Below, in pieces: positions 1-8,655 of a DNA stretch of 64,000 bases. A model generated the notes under the pieces. That model was not told the origin of the DNA, made no database searches, and was given only the letters and a program-made list of their open reading frames with translations. Position 1 is the stretch's first letter; each line of letters starts with the position of its first letter. Source of the stretch: Haloarcula pelagica (GTDB taxonomy: Archaea; Halobacteriota; Halobacteria; Halobacteriales; Haloarculaceae). Position numbers and translations under genes: made by a program. The stretch lies in NCBI RefSeq assembly GCF_030127105.1, contig NZ_CP126161.1, positions 124,001 through 188,000 of the forward strand, read 5' to 3'.

Positions 1-265
1 CCTGGACGTACACCTCGTCGCCCGGCTCCCAGTCCAGCGAATCGAGCCGGCGGTCCAGTTCGCTCCGGTGGAGCAGGCCGGTCACGCTGTCGCCGATGTC
101 GACGAAGACGCCGAACTCGGCGAACCCGTCGACCTCGCCGCGGTAGTAGCGGCCGACTGTCAGTTGATCGGGTCGGTTCCCTCGGAATTCGAACAATGCA
201 TCCTCCTCGTGGAGGTCACAGATGTGACCCTCGACGGAGGTGCCACAGATGATACACGAACCCAT
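1..265 (-). CDS. DHH-family phosphoesterase with OB/S1 domain, N-terminal part (truncated by window edge)
   Basis: About 88 N-terminal residues are present; the rest lies beyond the left edge. The protein begins MGSCIICGT and carries a small zinc-binding-like knuckle (C4, C7 and a later Cys/His pair), then an S1/OB-fold segment with the typical GRYYRGEVDGFAEFGVFVDIG and TGLLHRSEL stretches. From memory this N-terminus matches haloarchaeal RecJ-like single-strand exonucleases or DHH phosphoesterases that carry an OB domain, but the DHH catalytic part is not visible here. The ATG at 263-265 is the only sensible start. It could instead be another S1-domain RNA/DNA-binding protein. Confidence 0.7.
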   Translation of the reverse strand, partial: MGSCIICGTSVEGHICDLHEEDALFEFRGNRPDQLTVGRYYRGEVDGFAEFGVFVDIGDSVTGLLHRSELDRRLDSLDWEPGDEVYVQ

Positions 266-330
266 TGCTCGGTGAAAACGGTTCGGGCCTAAAACTGTTG
301 TCGGATTCCGCGCGCCGATGTAGGTGTCTA

Positions 331-594
331 TCAGTCGATAAGATCACTCTCTTCCCGAAGCGAATCGAGCCCCGCCGTGAGTGCCTCGACCTGCTCGGGG
401 AAGAGCGCGACCTCGACCTCGCTCCCCTGCTCGTCCTCGAAGGCGAGTTTTACGCGCTTGTCGCCGTATTCCCGCACGTCGACGCCTGCTACGTCGTACA
501 GCTTGACCGTGGCCTGTTTGTTCGACGGCCCGACGTTCTTGAACGCGCCGTCTTTCAGTTCGAGCATGAAGTCGTCGATGTCTAGTGTGAGCAC
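331..594 (-). CDS. Small conserved-looking haloarchaeal protein, function unknown
   Basis: An acidic soluble protein of about 87 residues with no membrane segment. It contains LDIDDFMLELKDGAFKNVGPSNK and a later LYDVAGVDVREYGDKRVKLAFED segment, which suggest a compact beta-rich domain. I chose the GTG at 592-594 because a TATA-like box on the minus strand (617-627) lies about 27 bases upstream, giving a leaderless mRNA. An in-frame GTG at 610-612 would add six residues, and the ATG at 565-567 would shorten it. No known motif was recognised. Codon usage (GC-rich third positions) supports real coding. Confidence 0.6.
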   Translation of the reverse strand: MLTLDIDDFMLELKDGAFKNVGPSNKQATVKLYDVAGVDVREYGDKRVKLAFEDEQGSEVEVALFPEQVEALTAGLDSLREESDLID

Positions 595-633
595 ACGTGT
601 TGCTGGGACCACCGGCCACCTAAAGGCGACCCA

Positions 634-1251
634 TCACAGGAGGGTGCCGGCAGCGAGCACACCCCGGAAGCCGTAGCCGAAGACGATCACCGCAGGGAGC
701 GCGCCGAGGACGGCCGCCCGCGGGAGCGAGAGCTCGTGGACGACCGAGAGGCCGACGACGTACAGCACGGCGCCCCAGACCGCGACGAGGACTCTGAGCT
801 CGGGGATGGGGAGCCCGGCGAGCAGGCAGGGCGCCATGGCGTAACACATTACCTGGACGGTCTCGCTGATCCCGCCCCTGTCGGGCGCGCCGACGACGAG
901 AAACAGCGTCTGGACGGCGGCTGTCAGGTGGACCGTCGCCGGCATGACGAACATTCCGATCGCCAGCAACGCGAGCAGCGCGATCGCCGGCGAGAAGTCG
1001 GTCACGGCCGGATACGTGAAGGGGCCAGTCGAGACGACCCTCCTCGCGGCCAGTCTGGCGACGGCGACGCGGCTCAACTCCTCGGCCATGACGACCATCG
1101 CGGCGAAGACGAGCCCCGGAGCCTGGTCGCCCGGCGCGACGCCGGTCCGGAAGAACCGCCGGGGCCTGAGGAGCACTTCTCCCCACGCGCGCACGAGGGC
1201 GATCGGTCCCCGTTCGCGACCGCCCGTCGGGTTCTCTACCCACTGGGTCAC
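634..1251 (-). CDS. Yip1-family integral membrane protein
   Basis: A 205-residue membrane protein. The N-terminus (VTQWVENPTGGRERGP, a long arm ending RPRRFFRTGVAPGDQAPGL) is typical of archaeal Yip1-domain proteins, in which an amphipathic PRxFF element precedes a bundle of five or so transmembrane helices. Hydrophobic stretches run through roughly residues 45-70, 90-120, 130-155 and 160-205. Start is a GTG at 1249-1251. Archaeal members have no settled role; eukaryotic Yip1 proteins act in membrane trafficking. It stands alone, leftward, downstream of the FMN reductase gene. Confidence 0.75.
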   Translation of the reverse strand: MTQWVENPTGGRERGPIALVRAWGEVLLRPRRFFRTGVAPGDQAPGLVFAAMVVMAEELSRVAVARLAARRVVSTGPFTYPAVTDFSPAIALLALLAIGMFVMPATVHLTAAVQTLFLVVGAPDRGGISETVQVMCYAMAPCLLAGLPIPELRVLVAVWGAVLYVVGLSVVHELSLPRAAVLGALPAVIVFGYGFRGVLAAGTLL

Positions 1252-1303
1252 GGACGAGAGTTAGGCTGCGGGTGATTTGACCGTTCCGTCTGCGGCCGTC
1301 CGC

Positions 1304-1882
1304 TCAGTCGTCGGCGCCGACGTTCTCCGTGCTCTCGAAACAGGGCGGATCTGGCTCGATGTTGGCGTATCTGACCGCCTCCTCGCCGAGCGTATCGACC
1401 CGCTCGAGGATGCCCTCGTCGACGATCCGGCCCTCCTCGATACTGTTTCTGGCCCGCGGGATCGCCGCCTGGTGAGGGATGACCCAGCAGTTCAGCGACC
1501 GGCAGACCGACCGGAGGTGTTCCAGCGCGGTGATCGGGAAGCCCCCGCCGGCGACCGCGAGCAGGCCGACGGTCTTGTGTTCGAACTCGTCGAACCCGCA
1601 GTAGTCCAGTGCGTTCTTCAGCGGCGCCGAATACGAGCCGTGATACACCGGCGTCCCCAGCAGGATCGAGTCGGCGTCGTAGATCGCGTCGGTCAGCGCG
1701 ACGGCGTCGCCGGCCTCGCGGTGGTCCGCGTCGAACACCGGCAGGTCGTACGCCCGGAGGTCGAGCAGTTCCGTCGTCGCGCCGGCCTCGTCGGCGGTAT
1801 CGAGGGCGCGCTCGATACCGACGCGAGTGTAGCTCTCGTCGCGGAGACTCCCGACGACCCCGACGACGTGTGGTCGAGACAT
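1304..1882 (-). CDS. NADPH-dependent FMN reductase family protein
   Basis: A 192-residue flavodoxin-like protein. The N-terminal VVGVVGSLRDESYT phosphate-binding loop, the LLGTPVYHGSYSAPLKNALDYC segment and the VGLLAVAGGGFP segment are diagnostic of the NADPH-dependent FMN/azobenzene reductase family, which reduces FMN, quinones or chromate-like substrates in the cytoplasm. I chose the ATG at 1880-1882 because it begins exactly at the family N-terminus and a TATA-like box (about 1903-1912, read on the minus strand) lies 25 bases upstream. The frame stays open about 160 bases further upstream with protein-like composition (see findings). The physiological substrate cannot be deduced. Confidence 0.88.
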   Translation of the reverse strand: MSRPHVVGVVGSLRDESYTRVGIERALDTADEAGATTELLDLRAYDLPVFDADHREAGDAVALTDAIYDADSILLGTPVYHGSYSAPLKNALDYCGFDEFEHKTVGLLAVAGGGFPITALEHLRSVCRSLNCWVIPHQAAIPRARNSIEEGRIVDEGILERVDTLGEEAVRYANIEPDPPCFESTENVGADD

Positions 1883-2051
1883 ACCCGGTCTCCGCCCGCG
1901 AGGGGTAAAGTGGTAGCGACTGCGCTGCTCGCGGTACTGCTCGGTCACGTCGACGAGGTTCACGACGCCCTCCGGAACACGATAGGTGCCGCCGGACCAC
2001 TCGACGGCTGCCGAGTCCGGCGTTGCCCAGCGGGAACCAGCGAGGCCGTGG

Positions 2052-3341
2052 TCAACTGTTCAGCGCGACGATTATTCGAAGGATATCTCCCTGCGAGATC
2101 TGGCCGCGATTGAACTCCACGATCGCGTTCAGTACCTCGGGCACCTGAATGCCCGGCGTGTTGTTCGTATCGAAGCGGTCGACGATGCTCGTCGGTTGCT
2201 GTGGGAGCGTCCCCGTCCGGTTGCTCTCCAGTTCGTAGCCGACCTGGCTCCGCCCACTCCCGTCGACGACGACGTAGTACGTCCCGCGCTCGGAGGCGGT
2301 CCGTGTCAGGGTCGCAGTCCCGCCACGGAGGAAGGGATCGTCGTTGCCGATCTGATTCCGGTCAGGATCGAACATTCGGACGGTCACGAACCCGTTGTCC
2401 GGCGTCAGCGCGATCGATATCGTCTCGCTCGCGTTCAGTCCGACTTTGAAGTAGTCCGACTCACCGCCCCAGATCGTGCCGTTGTTGGACTGTGCCGATA
2501 TCGTCGCCGCGGAGTCGAACCCGCCGTTGGGCGCGAACTGGTCGTTCTTGTCCGGCGTGACCCGGTTGACCGATAGCGTGTAGTTGAACACCTGCTGGTT
2601 CGACGACGACCGCCGGGTTATCTCGACGTAGTAGGTCCCGTTCTCGGGCAGTTTCTCGACCAACCTCGTCGTCCGCCCCTGCAGGCTGGTGGACGAACTG
2701 GCGATCTGGCTCCGGTTCGGGCGGTAGAGACGGACCGTCACGAACGAGGGCTGGGAGACGCTGAGATCCAGCGCGTCGGTCTCGTTGGCGTCGACGGCGA
2801 AGTAGTCCGACTCGCTGTCCCAGAGCGTCCCGTCGTAGGACCCGTTCGAGACGGCGGCGGCCGCCTCGAACCCGCCGTTGGGACCGAACTGATCGTTCTC
2901 GACAGGCGTCACACGGTTGACCTGGAGCGTGTAGCTGAACTGCTGTTGCGAGGAGGAACTGTCCCTGATGACTTCGACGTAGTACGTGCCAGTGTCGGGC
3001 AGTTTCTTGACGAGTCTCGGCGTCCGCCCGTCGAGTCCGTTGGACTCGCTGGCGATCTGTGTTCTGTTCGGCCCGTACAGGCGGACGGTGACGAACTCGG
3101 GCTGGAAGACGCGGATATCGAGCACGTCGGTCTCGTTAGCGCTGATCCTGTACACGTCTTGGTCACCGGGACTGATCACGCCCGACGTGTTCCCCTCTGT
3201 GATACGTTCAGCGCTGTCCAACGTGTCGTTGGTGTCCTCTTGAGCGGCGACTACTGTTCCCCCACCAATCAGTGCAATCGGCGCGACGGCCCCTACCACC
3301 ACGATCATGACACACAGCTCTACAGACAGCTGTTTCGACAT
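2052..3341 (-). CDS. Secreted protein with three pre-peptidase (PPC)-like repeats and a dockerin-like C-terminus
   Basis: A 429-residue exported protein. A Sec-type signal spans about residues 10-33 (hydrophobic core, then AAQED). Three tandem repeats of about 110-120 residues follow, near 39-150, 151-270 and 271-380; each has a DxDYF/DVYRI element, a FVTVRLYxPNRxQI strand and a GTYYVEV strand. This pattern matches bacterial pre-peptidase C-terminal domains. Many N-x-S/T sequons suggest surface N-glycosylation. The last 45 residues (DTNNTPGIQVPEVLNAIVEFN...) resemble the EF-hand/dockerin-like tail of haloarchaeal secreted proteins. No protease domain is present, so it may bind surfaces or partners. 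An AT-rich promoter with an inverted repeat precedes it. Confidence 0.75.
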   Translation of the reverse strand: MSKQLSVELCVMIVVVGAVAPIALIGGGTVVAAQEDTNDTLDSAERITEGNTSGVISPGDQDVYRISANETDVLDIRVFQPEFVTVRLYGPNRTQIASESNGLDGRTPRLVKKLPDTGTYYVEVIRDSSSSQQQFSYTLQVNRVTPVENDQFGPNGGFEAAAAVSNGSYDGTLWDSESDYFAVDANETDALDLSVSQPSFVTVRLYRPNRSQIASSSTSLQGRTTRLVEKLPENGTYYVEITRRSSSNQQVFNYTLSVNRVTPDKNDQFAPNGGFDSAATISAQSNNGTIWGGESDYFKVGLNASETISIALTPDNGFVTVRMFDPDRNQIGNDDPFLRGGTATLTRTASERGTYYVVVDGSGRSQVGYELESNRTGTLPQQPTSIVDRFDTNNTPGIQVPEVLNAIVEFNRGQISQGDILRIIVALNS

Positions 3342-3360
3342 GTACAGCCCCGCCTTTGAC

Positions 3361-3393
3361 TATCAATTTATAAATCCTTCGTAAAAATTGATA
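3361..3393. promoter_or_regulatory. Inverted repeat around the promoter of the PPC-repeat protein
   Basis: TATCAATTT at 3361-3369 and AAATTGATA at 3385-3393 form a perfect 9-base inverted repeat with a 15-base spacer. Read on the minus strand, the TATA-like ATTTATAAATT lies inside it, about 25 bases ahead of the start codon at 3341. The arrangement fits an operator overlapping the promoter; the regulator is unknown. Confidence 0.45.
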
Positions 3394-3456
3394 ATACAAA
3401 TTAAAGACCAGTTTCGGACTCCATCGGTCAGTGTCGTCTGGCGACCTCGGATCGGG

Positions 3457-4380
3457 CTATCGGAGTCGAGCGACCGGGTTCCCGTCCCGTTCGTCGACGC
3501 TGACGAGACCGTCGTCGGCCAGATCCGACAGGAGTCCACGAAGCCACTCCCGTCCGTGGTCGCCGTCGGGAGTGTAGTCCACACGTATCCGGTGCCCGAG
3601 CGTATCCAGAGTCATCTCCTCGTTGTCGCCGAGAAGTCGGACGATCCGTCCCCGGAACTGCCGACGGCTCCCCTCGAAACTGGGCTGTTCTGGCACGTCC
3701 GGCGCGGTGAAGTCGCCGGTCCGGTAGGCGTGACACCACTCGCGCCAGGGACAGGCCGCGCCGTCGCAGTCGGGGGTCTTCCCACAGGCCACTCCGCCCA
3801 GTTCCATGATCGCGTTGTTCCAGACCCGCGAGCTTCCGGCCGGCATGAGTTCCGACGCGACCCGCTCGAAGGTGTCGTCGTCGTCCGGCACGTCGAACGC
3901 GCGGTACAGCACGCGCTTGACGTTCGTGTCGACGACGGCGTCGCCGTTGTCGAACGCGAACGAGGCGACTGCGTTGGCGGTGTAGGGGCCGACGCCCATC
4001 AGTTCCGAGAGTCCCTCGGGGTCGCGGGGCCACTCGCCGCCGCGCTCGTCGGTGATCTGACGGGCGGCCTCGTGGAGGTACTTCGCGCGGTTGTTGTACC
4101 CCAGCGAGTGGTCGGTCCAGAACGCCACCACGTCCGCGCGGTCGGCACCCGCCAGGTCGGCGGCGGTCGGCCACCGGTCGAGGAAGTCCCGCCAGGCGTC
4201 GACGACGCGGTTCAACTGGGTCTGCTGGCTCATCACCTCGGAGACGAGGATCTCGTAGGGGTCCTCGGTCTCGCGCCACGGGAACGACCGGTGGTCGTCC
4301 TCGTACCACTCGACGAGGGCCTGCTGGACGGCGTCGACATCGGCCGGGAGTTGTGTAGCCGCCTCGGACTGCTCGGTCAT
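3457..4380 (-). CDS. mutY: A/G-specific adenine glycosylase (MutY)
   Basis: A 307-residue base-excision repair enzyme that removes adenine mispaired with 8-oxoguanine. Visible are the catalytic Glu48 in SEVMSQQTQ, the helix-hairpin-helix LMGVGPYTANAVASFAF (about 128-143), and the catalytic Asp151 in AVVDTNVKRVL. The iron-sulfur cluster loop has four Cys at 199, 205, 210 and 216, spaced C-X5-C-X4-C-X5-C rather than the common C-X6-C-X2-C-X5-C; I recall such spacing in other haloarchaeal MutY proteins. The C-terminal 80 residues resemble a short winged-helix-like region rather than the Nudix-like domain of bacterial MutY. It lies 39 bases downstream of the sensor kinase gene on the same strand and may be co-transcribed with it. 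Confidence 0.93.
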   Translation of the reverse strand: MTEQSEAATQLPADVDAVQQALVEWYEDDHRSFPWRETEDPYEILVSEVMSQQTQLNRVVDAWRDFLDRWPTAADLAGADRADVVAFWTDHSLGYNNRAKYLHEAARQITDERGGEWPRDPEGLSELMGVGPYTANAVASFAFDNGDAVVDTNVKRVLYRAFDVPDDDDTFERVASELMPAGSSRVWNNAIMELGGVACGKTPDCDGAACPWREWCHAYRTGDFTAPDVPEQPSFEGSRRQFRGRIVRLLGDNEEMTLDTLGHRIRVDYTPDGDHGREWLRGLLSDLADDGLVSVDERDGNPVARLR

Positions 4381-4419
4381 CGCCCCCGCCTAACGGGCGT
4401 CGGGGCTTGTGTGTGGCGG

Positions 4420-6300
4420 TCAGTCGTCGGCCGAGAGTTCGACCCACTCGAACTCGCTGTCGTACCAGTCCGGGTCGTCCGCGGCGAGCACGTCGTCGAA
4501 GACGAACATCGCGCCGTCCTCGTAGGTCGTATCGACGTAGAGGCGCCAGCCGTGGGCCTCGGCGATGGTCTTGACGGTCGAGAGGCCGATACCGGTGCCC
4601 CCCTCGCTGGTCGTCCGGCCGTACTCGAAGAGGTCGTCGACCGCCTCCGTAGGGATGCCGGGGCCGTCGTCGACGACGGTGAAGCCCCCTGCCGTCGCCC
4701 GAACTTCGACCGACGCCTCGGGACCGACGTGGTCGATCGCGTTCCGGAAGAGGTTCTCGAAGGCCCGCAGGAGCCGTGTCCGGTCGGCTTCGAAGGTCCG
4801 CGTGCCAGAGACCGAGAGCGTCGCGTCCTTGCTGTCGATGTTCGCCCACGCCTCGCGGGCGACCGCTTCGAGATCGACCGGCGCCGTCTCCTCGACGCTC
4901 TCTCCCTCGCGGGTCAGCGTGAGCACGTCCTGGATGATCGAATCGATCCGGTCGTGGGCGTCCTCGATCGCCGCGGTGTGTTCGAGCAGTTCCTCGGGGT
5001 CGTCGGAGTCAGCGTCGAACCCGGCGAGTCGCGCGGAGAGCAGTTCGACGTGACCGCGAGCGACCGCCAGCGGATTCCGAAGGTCGTGACTCAGCGTCGA
5101 GGCGAACTGGTCCAGGCGATCGTTCTGGCGTTCCATCTCCTGACGGGACTGTTCGGCCGCCTCGCGGGCCTCGCGGGCCTCCCGAATCTGGTCCCGGAGC
5201 GCGTCCCGCATGTTGCCAAAGGCCGTGTAGAGCTGGCCGATCTCGTCTCGGCGGTCCGTCGAGAGGTCGACATCGAAGGTCCCCGCTTCCATCCGCTCGA
5301 TCCGCCGCCGGAGTTCGACGAGCGGCGTCACCGTCTGCCGACCGAGGACGACCGCGACAGCACCCAGCGAGACGACGCTGGTGAGAATGAGCACGCCGAT
5401 ACTCCGTCTGATCGTCCTGCTGGCGCGGAACAGTTCCTGCTTGTCGGCGGCGGTCACCGCGGTCCAGTTCACCCCGTCGACCGCGGCGTAGGCGTACACC
5501 CGCCGGTCCGTCTGTGCGGTCGTCGGGACCGACGCCGTCTCGGTGAACCCCGGTCCCACGTCGGTTCCCGCCCGTCCCGTCGCGTCCATCGAGAGGATGG
5601 GGGCGCCCGACTCGTTGACCACGGTCGTGGCGAACGTCCCGCCGCGATCGTCGAACGTCCGCAGGTCCTGTGCGAAGACACTGACGACCACGACGACCCC
5701 CTCGCCGCCGGGGACCGGACTGACGAACGCCATCGCGGACCCCGCGTCCGTCTCGTAGGACGTACTCGACCGGACGACCGCGTCGGGATCGGCCGCGACC
5801 TGTGCCCGACGGACCGGGTCGGCGAGCGTGGGATGGACCGCGGCCGTCGACTGCCCCTCGATCCGGTCGACGGTACTCGCGGTTATCACGTCGGTGGTGC
5901 CGGCGGTGTCGACGTAGTGGAGTTCGGTCCCCCCTCCGGGTGCCTGCGCGGCGACCCCCTCGACGTAGTCGTCGATCTGTTCGGTGGTCCCGTTCGCATA
6001 CACCGCCGAGGCCGAGAACGCGCGTGCCTGGGTCCGCATGTTCGAGCGCCACTCGTCGACTGCCTCGGCGCGGAGCTGTGCGGTCGACTGGAGGTTCTCG
6101 GTCGCCGTCTCCTGTGAGATCGAGCGGACCTGGACGAAACTGGCCGTCCCGACCAGGGCGATGAGCAGGATGACGACCGTCAGCGAGATGGCGAACTTGG
6201 CGGCGTAGCTCCGCCTGACCGCCGCCGGGACGAGTCGGTTGACGACAGCGGAAGCTCTCGAGGGGTGCTCCCGATCCTGGCTGTCCTCTGGCCCTGCCAT
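4420..6300 (-). CDS. Membrane sensor histidine kinase with extracellular Cache-like domain and HAMP
   Basis: A 626-residue two-component sensor. Order: cytoplasmic start, transmembrane helix at about residues 35-55, an extracellular sensor of about 230 residues (Cache-like by position and by FVSPVPGGEGVVVVVSVF and NWTAVTAADKQ), a second helix near 300-325, HAMP, a short coiled coil (QIREAREAREAAEQSRQEMERQNDRLDQ), HisKA with phospho-acceptor His405 in STLSHDLRNPL, and a HATPase domain with the N box (FRNAIDHV), G1 (DDGPGIP) and G2 (GTGIGLS). It probably senses a small extracellular ligand. No response regulator gene is adjacent, which is common in haloarchaea. mutY follows directly downstream. 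Confidence 0.93.
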   Translation of the reverse strand: MAGPEDSQDREHPSRASAVVNRLVPAAVRRSYAAKFAISLTVVILLIALVGTASFVQVRSISQETATENLQSTAQLRAEAVDEWRSNMRTQARAFSASAVYANGTTEQIDDYVEGVAAQAPGGGTELHYVDTAGTTDVITASTVDRIEGQSTAAVHPTLADPVRRAQVAADPDAVVRSSTSYETDAGSAMAFVSPVPGGEGVVVVVSVFAQDLRTFDDRGGTFATTVVNESGAPILSMDATGRAGTDVGPGFTETASVPTTAQTDRRVYAYAAVDGVNWTAVTAADKQELFRASRTIRRSIGVLILTSVVSLGAVAVVLGRQTVTPLVELRRRIERMEAGTFDVDLSTDRRDEIGQLYTAFGNMRDALRDQIREAREAREAAEQSRQEMERQNDRLDQFASTLSHDLRNPLAVARGHVELLSARLAGFDADSDDPEELLEHTAAIEDAHDRIDSIIQDVLTLTREGESVEETAPVDLEAVAREAWANIDSKDATLSVSGTRTFEADRTRLLRAFENLFRNAIDHVGPEASVEVRATAGGFTVVDDGPGIPTEAVDDLFEYGRTTSEGGTGIGLSTVKTIAEAHGWRLYVDTTYEDGAMFVFDDVLAADDPDWYDSEFEWVELSADD

Positions 6301-6434
6301 CTCTCCCGATCCCGGAGTAATACAGCGGGTAATTTCAGCCTACCACGAATAATGTTGCGATGCATCAACGAGACACACAGTTGTGCGAGCCAGCGAGACA
6401 CAAGGTGTTTGCCCGTCGCCGCGAACCGTCGAGT

Positions 6435-6761
6435 ATGACGCTCGAAGAGCTTCAGGACGATATCGAAGCGGCACACAGCGAGCAGGGCGAGCAACTCACC
6501 GTCGACCTCGACCGCCAGACACGCCACGAACTCTCGATGCTGTTTGCTGCGCTCGATCCGGCGGATACCGACGAACTGGTCCGGACCGCGATCCACACCT
6601 ACTTCCAGTCGATCGTCGACCGCGGGACGCTCGATTTCCACCTCCGATCGGCATACGACTGCACGTACGACGAGTTCCTCTCGGGGATGACCTACGACCA
6701 GATGACGGGCAACCAGTTCCCCCAGCAGCAGGACAACGACGACCGCCGCTACCAGTTCTAG
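6435..6761 (+). CDS. Small acidic protein, function unknown
   Basis: A 108-residue acidic cytoplasmic protein starting MTLEELQDDIEAAHSEQGEQL, mostly helical, with a Gln/Asp-rich C-terminus (GNQFPQQQDNDDRRYQF). The frame extends upstream to an ATG at 6360, but the first 25 residues there are basic and unlike the rest, so I take the ATG at 6435. It resembles an uncharacterised haloarchaeal family by general look only. A TATA-like TTTATATA follows the gene and probably belongs to the next operon. Confidence 0.6.
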   Translation: MTLEELQDDIEAAHSEQGEQLTVDLDRQTRHELSMLFAALDPADTDELVRTAIHTYFQSIVDRGTLDFHLRSAYDCTYDEFLSGMTYDQMTGNQFPQQQDNDDRRYQF

Positions 6762-6799
6762 GGTCGGATTGCCCCTCAAAAACCGACTGAAGTAAACCC

Positions 6800-6815
6800 C
6801 GCCTTTATATACCCG
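6800..6815 (+). promoter_or_regulatory. TATA-like promoter of the MoxR/VWA operon
   Basis: GCCTTTATATACCCG at about 6801-6815 is the clearest TATA box in this stretch. It predicts a start of transcription near 6838-6842, leaving a short leader before the ATG at 6856. The five genes that follow overlap or nearly touch the first, so this is probably the main operon promoter. Confidence 0.55.
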
Positions 6816-6855
6816 CCCCCGAAAAGACAGGTGACTACGCCGCCCCTCCGAGACG

Positions 6856-8655
6856 ATGCAACTCGCCGATGTGCTCCAGACGCCGACCGGTCTCCTCGCC
6901 CTCCTCGCACTGGTCCCGCTGATCGTCCTCTATCTCATCGAGCCGGACCCGCGAGAGTTACAGCTGCCGACACTGCAGTTTCTCGCCGACGACGAGGGCG
7001 ACGGCGGCGCAACGCCGGTCCTCGAACGTCTCACCCGGAACCTCCTGTTCCTGTTACAACTGCTCGTGATCCTCGCGCTCGCGCTCTCGCTCGCGTCACC
7101 GACGGCCTCGATCACGCAGGAGCGGTCGGCCGCCTCGACGGTCGTCGTCCTCGACGCCAGCGCGAGCATGGCGACCGAGAGCGGGAGCGGGACACGGTTC
7201 GGGGCGGCGAAAGCCGCCGCCGGCGACGCGCTGGGAACAGAGACGACGCTGATCGTCACGGGTGCGGAGACGGCGACCGTCGTCGAGGACGCTCCGGCCC
7301 AACGGGCCGACGAGGCGCTCGGGACGCTGTCGGTGACCGACGGCCCGGGCGACCTCCGCAGCGCGATCTCGCGAGCGGCGTCCATCGCGGGACCCGAGAG
7401 CCGCGTCGTCGTCTTGAGTGACTTCGTCGACGAGAGCAGCTGGCGGTCGGCGGTCCGGGCGACTCGCGCCCGAGGTGCGACGGTCGAACTCCGGCAGTTC
7501 GACGGCGGTGGCGGCGCGAACGTCGGCTTTGTCGCCCGGGATGTCACCGAACAGCGCGTCACGCTGACCGTCTCGAACTTCGGGACGGCGGGCGCCGACC
7601 GGACGGTCACCTTCGCCGGGCAGTCGGCGTCGGTCAGTCCGGCCCCGGGCGACGCCGCCTCGGTCTCGTTCCCGCTTCCGACAGAGGGGGCGACGGCCGA
7701 ACTCTCCGGGGACGACGACTTCCCGACCGACGACACCGTCCCGGTCGCGGCGCCGTCGAACCCTACCGTCGATGTCGTCTTGCTGACCAACGATCCCAAC
7801 CGGTACCTCGTGACGGCCCTCGAAGTCAACAACGCCGTCTCCCTGACGGTCAAGCGGCCGCCGACGACGATCACCGACACGTACGACGTGTTCGTCTTCG
7901 GGAACGTCCGCGCGGATGCGGTGCTCGACAGCACGATCGAGTCCGCACGGAGCACGGCTGCCAACGGCGGTGGCGTCGCGGTCCTCGCTCAGCCTGATGT
8001 CGGCGAGGTCGGCTACGGGGACTTGCTCGCGATCGAGCCACGGGGTGTCGGCGAGGAGCCACAACTGGGGTCGATCACCCGTGACCCGCTGACCGCCGGC
8101 TTCGACTTCGCCGCGCCGGATCGGTACGTCCGCGGTAACACGACCAACGCGCGTGCGCTCGTGGAGTACGACGACGGGTCGCCGCTGCTTGCGGCCGGGA
8201 ACCGCGGCGCCGGCCGGGTGCTGTACTACGGCTACCTGCCCAACGAGACGGAGTTCACCAGCGGTTACCGGTATCCGGTGTTCTGGAAGCGGGCCGTCTT
8301 CTTCCTCGCCGATCGGCCCCAGGCGGCGACGCTGAACCGCCAGACCGGCCAGCGACTGACCGTGGGCGCGAACGCGACGATCACGCGGCCGGACGGGAGC
8401 GAGGTCACCGGCAGCGCCCTGCTGGACAGGCAAGGCTACTACGCCGCGGGGGGCCAGCGCTACAGCGCGGCGTTGCTCACACAGGCCGAGTCGAACGTCA
8501 CCGCACCGTCGATCGAGGACATCGCGAACGAGAACGCCAGCGGGACGACGACGACACAGCGGCAGTCGGTCGATCTCACGCCCCTCGTCGTGACGCTCGC
8601 CGCGCTCCTCGTACTCGCCGAACTGGCCTTCCTGCGCCACCGGGGTGATCTCTGA
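6856..8655 (+). CDS. BatA-type membrane protein with von Willebrand A domain
   Basis: A 599-residue protein. The N-terminus is the BatA/aerotolerance-regulator element: two helices (about 12-28 and 63-82) around the conserved IPLIVLYLIEPDPRELQLPTLQFL-like stretch. The VWA domain follows with a MIDAS motif Asp100-x-Ser-x-Ser (VVVLDASASM) facing outward, then a ThuA/GATase-like middle part (VFGNVRADAVLD, GAGRVLYYGYLPNE) and a C-terminal helix near 575-592. It is the first gene of a six-gene operon and its stop overlaps the next start (ATGA-type). With MoxR and DUF58 partners the complex is likely a metal-dependent chaperone or envelope-stress system, but no haloarchaeal substrate is known to me. 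Confidence 0.85.
   Translation: MQLADVLQTPTGLLALLALVPLIVLYLIEPDPRELQLPTLQFLADDEGDGGATPVLERLTRNLLFLLQLLVILALALSLASPTASITQERSAASTVVVLDASASMATESGSGTRFGAAKAAAGDALGTETTLIVTGAETATVVEDAPAQRADEALGTLSVTDGPGDLRSAISRAASIAGPESRVVVLSDFVDESSWRSAVRATRARGATVELRQFDGGGGANVGFVARDVTEQRVTLTVSNFGTAGADRTVTFAGQSASVSPAPGDAASVSFPLPTEGATAELSGDDDFPTDDTVPVAAPSNPTVDVVLLTNDPNRYLVTALEVNNAVSLTVKRPPTTITDTYDVFVFGNVRADAVLDSTIESARSTAANGGGVAVLAQPDVGEVGYGDLLAIEPRGVGEEPQLGSITRDPLTAGFDFAAPDRYVRGNTTNARALVEYDDGSPLLAAGNRGAGRVLYYGYLPNETEFTSGYRYPVFWKRAVFFLADRPQAATLNRQTGQRLTVGANATITRPDGSEVTGSALLDRQGYYAAGGQRYSAALLTQAESNVTAPSIEDIANENASGTTTTQRQSVDLTPLVVTLAALLVLAELAFLRHRGDL

Noticed and set aside
3388-6117. Very long plus-strand open frame (909 residues)
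   Set aside because: It is antisense to mutY and the sensor kinase, both of which have intact catalytic motifs; the frame is a high-GC shadow.
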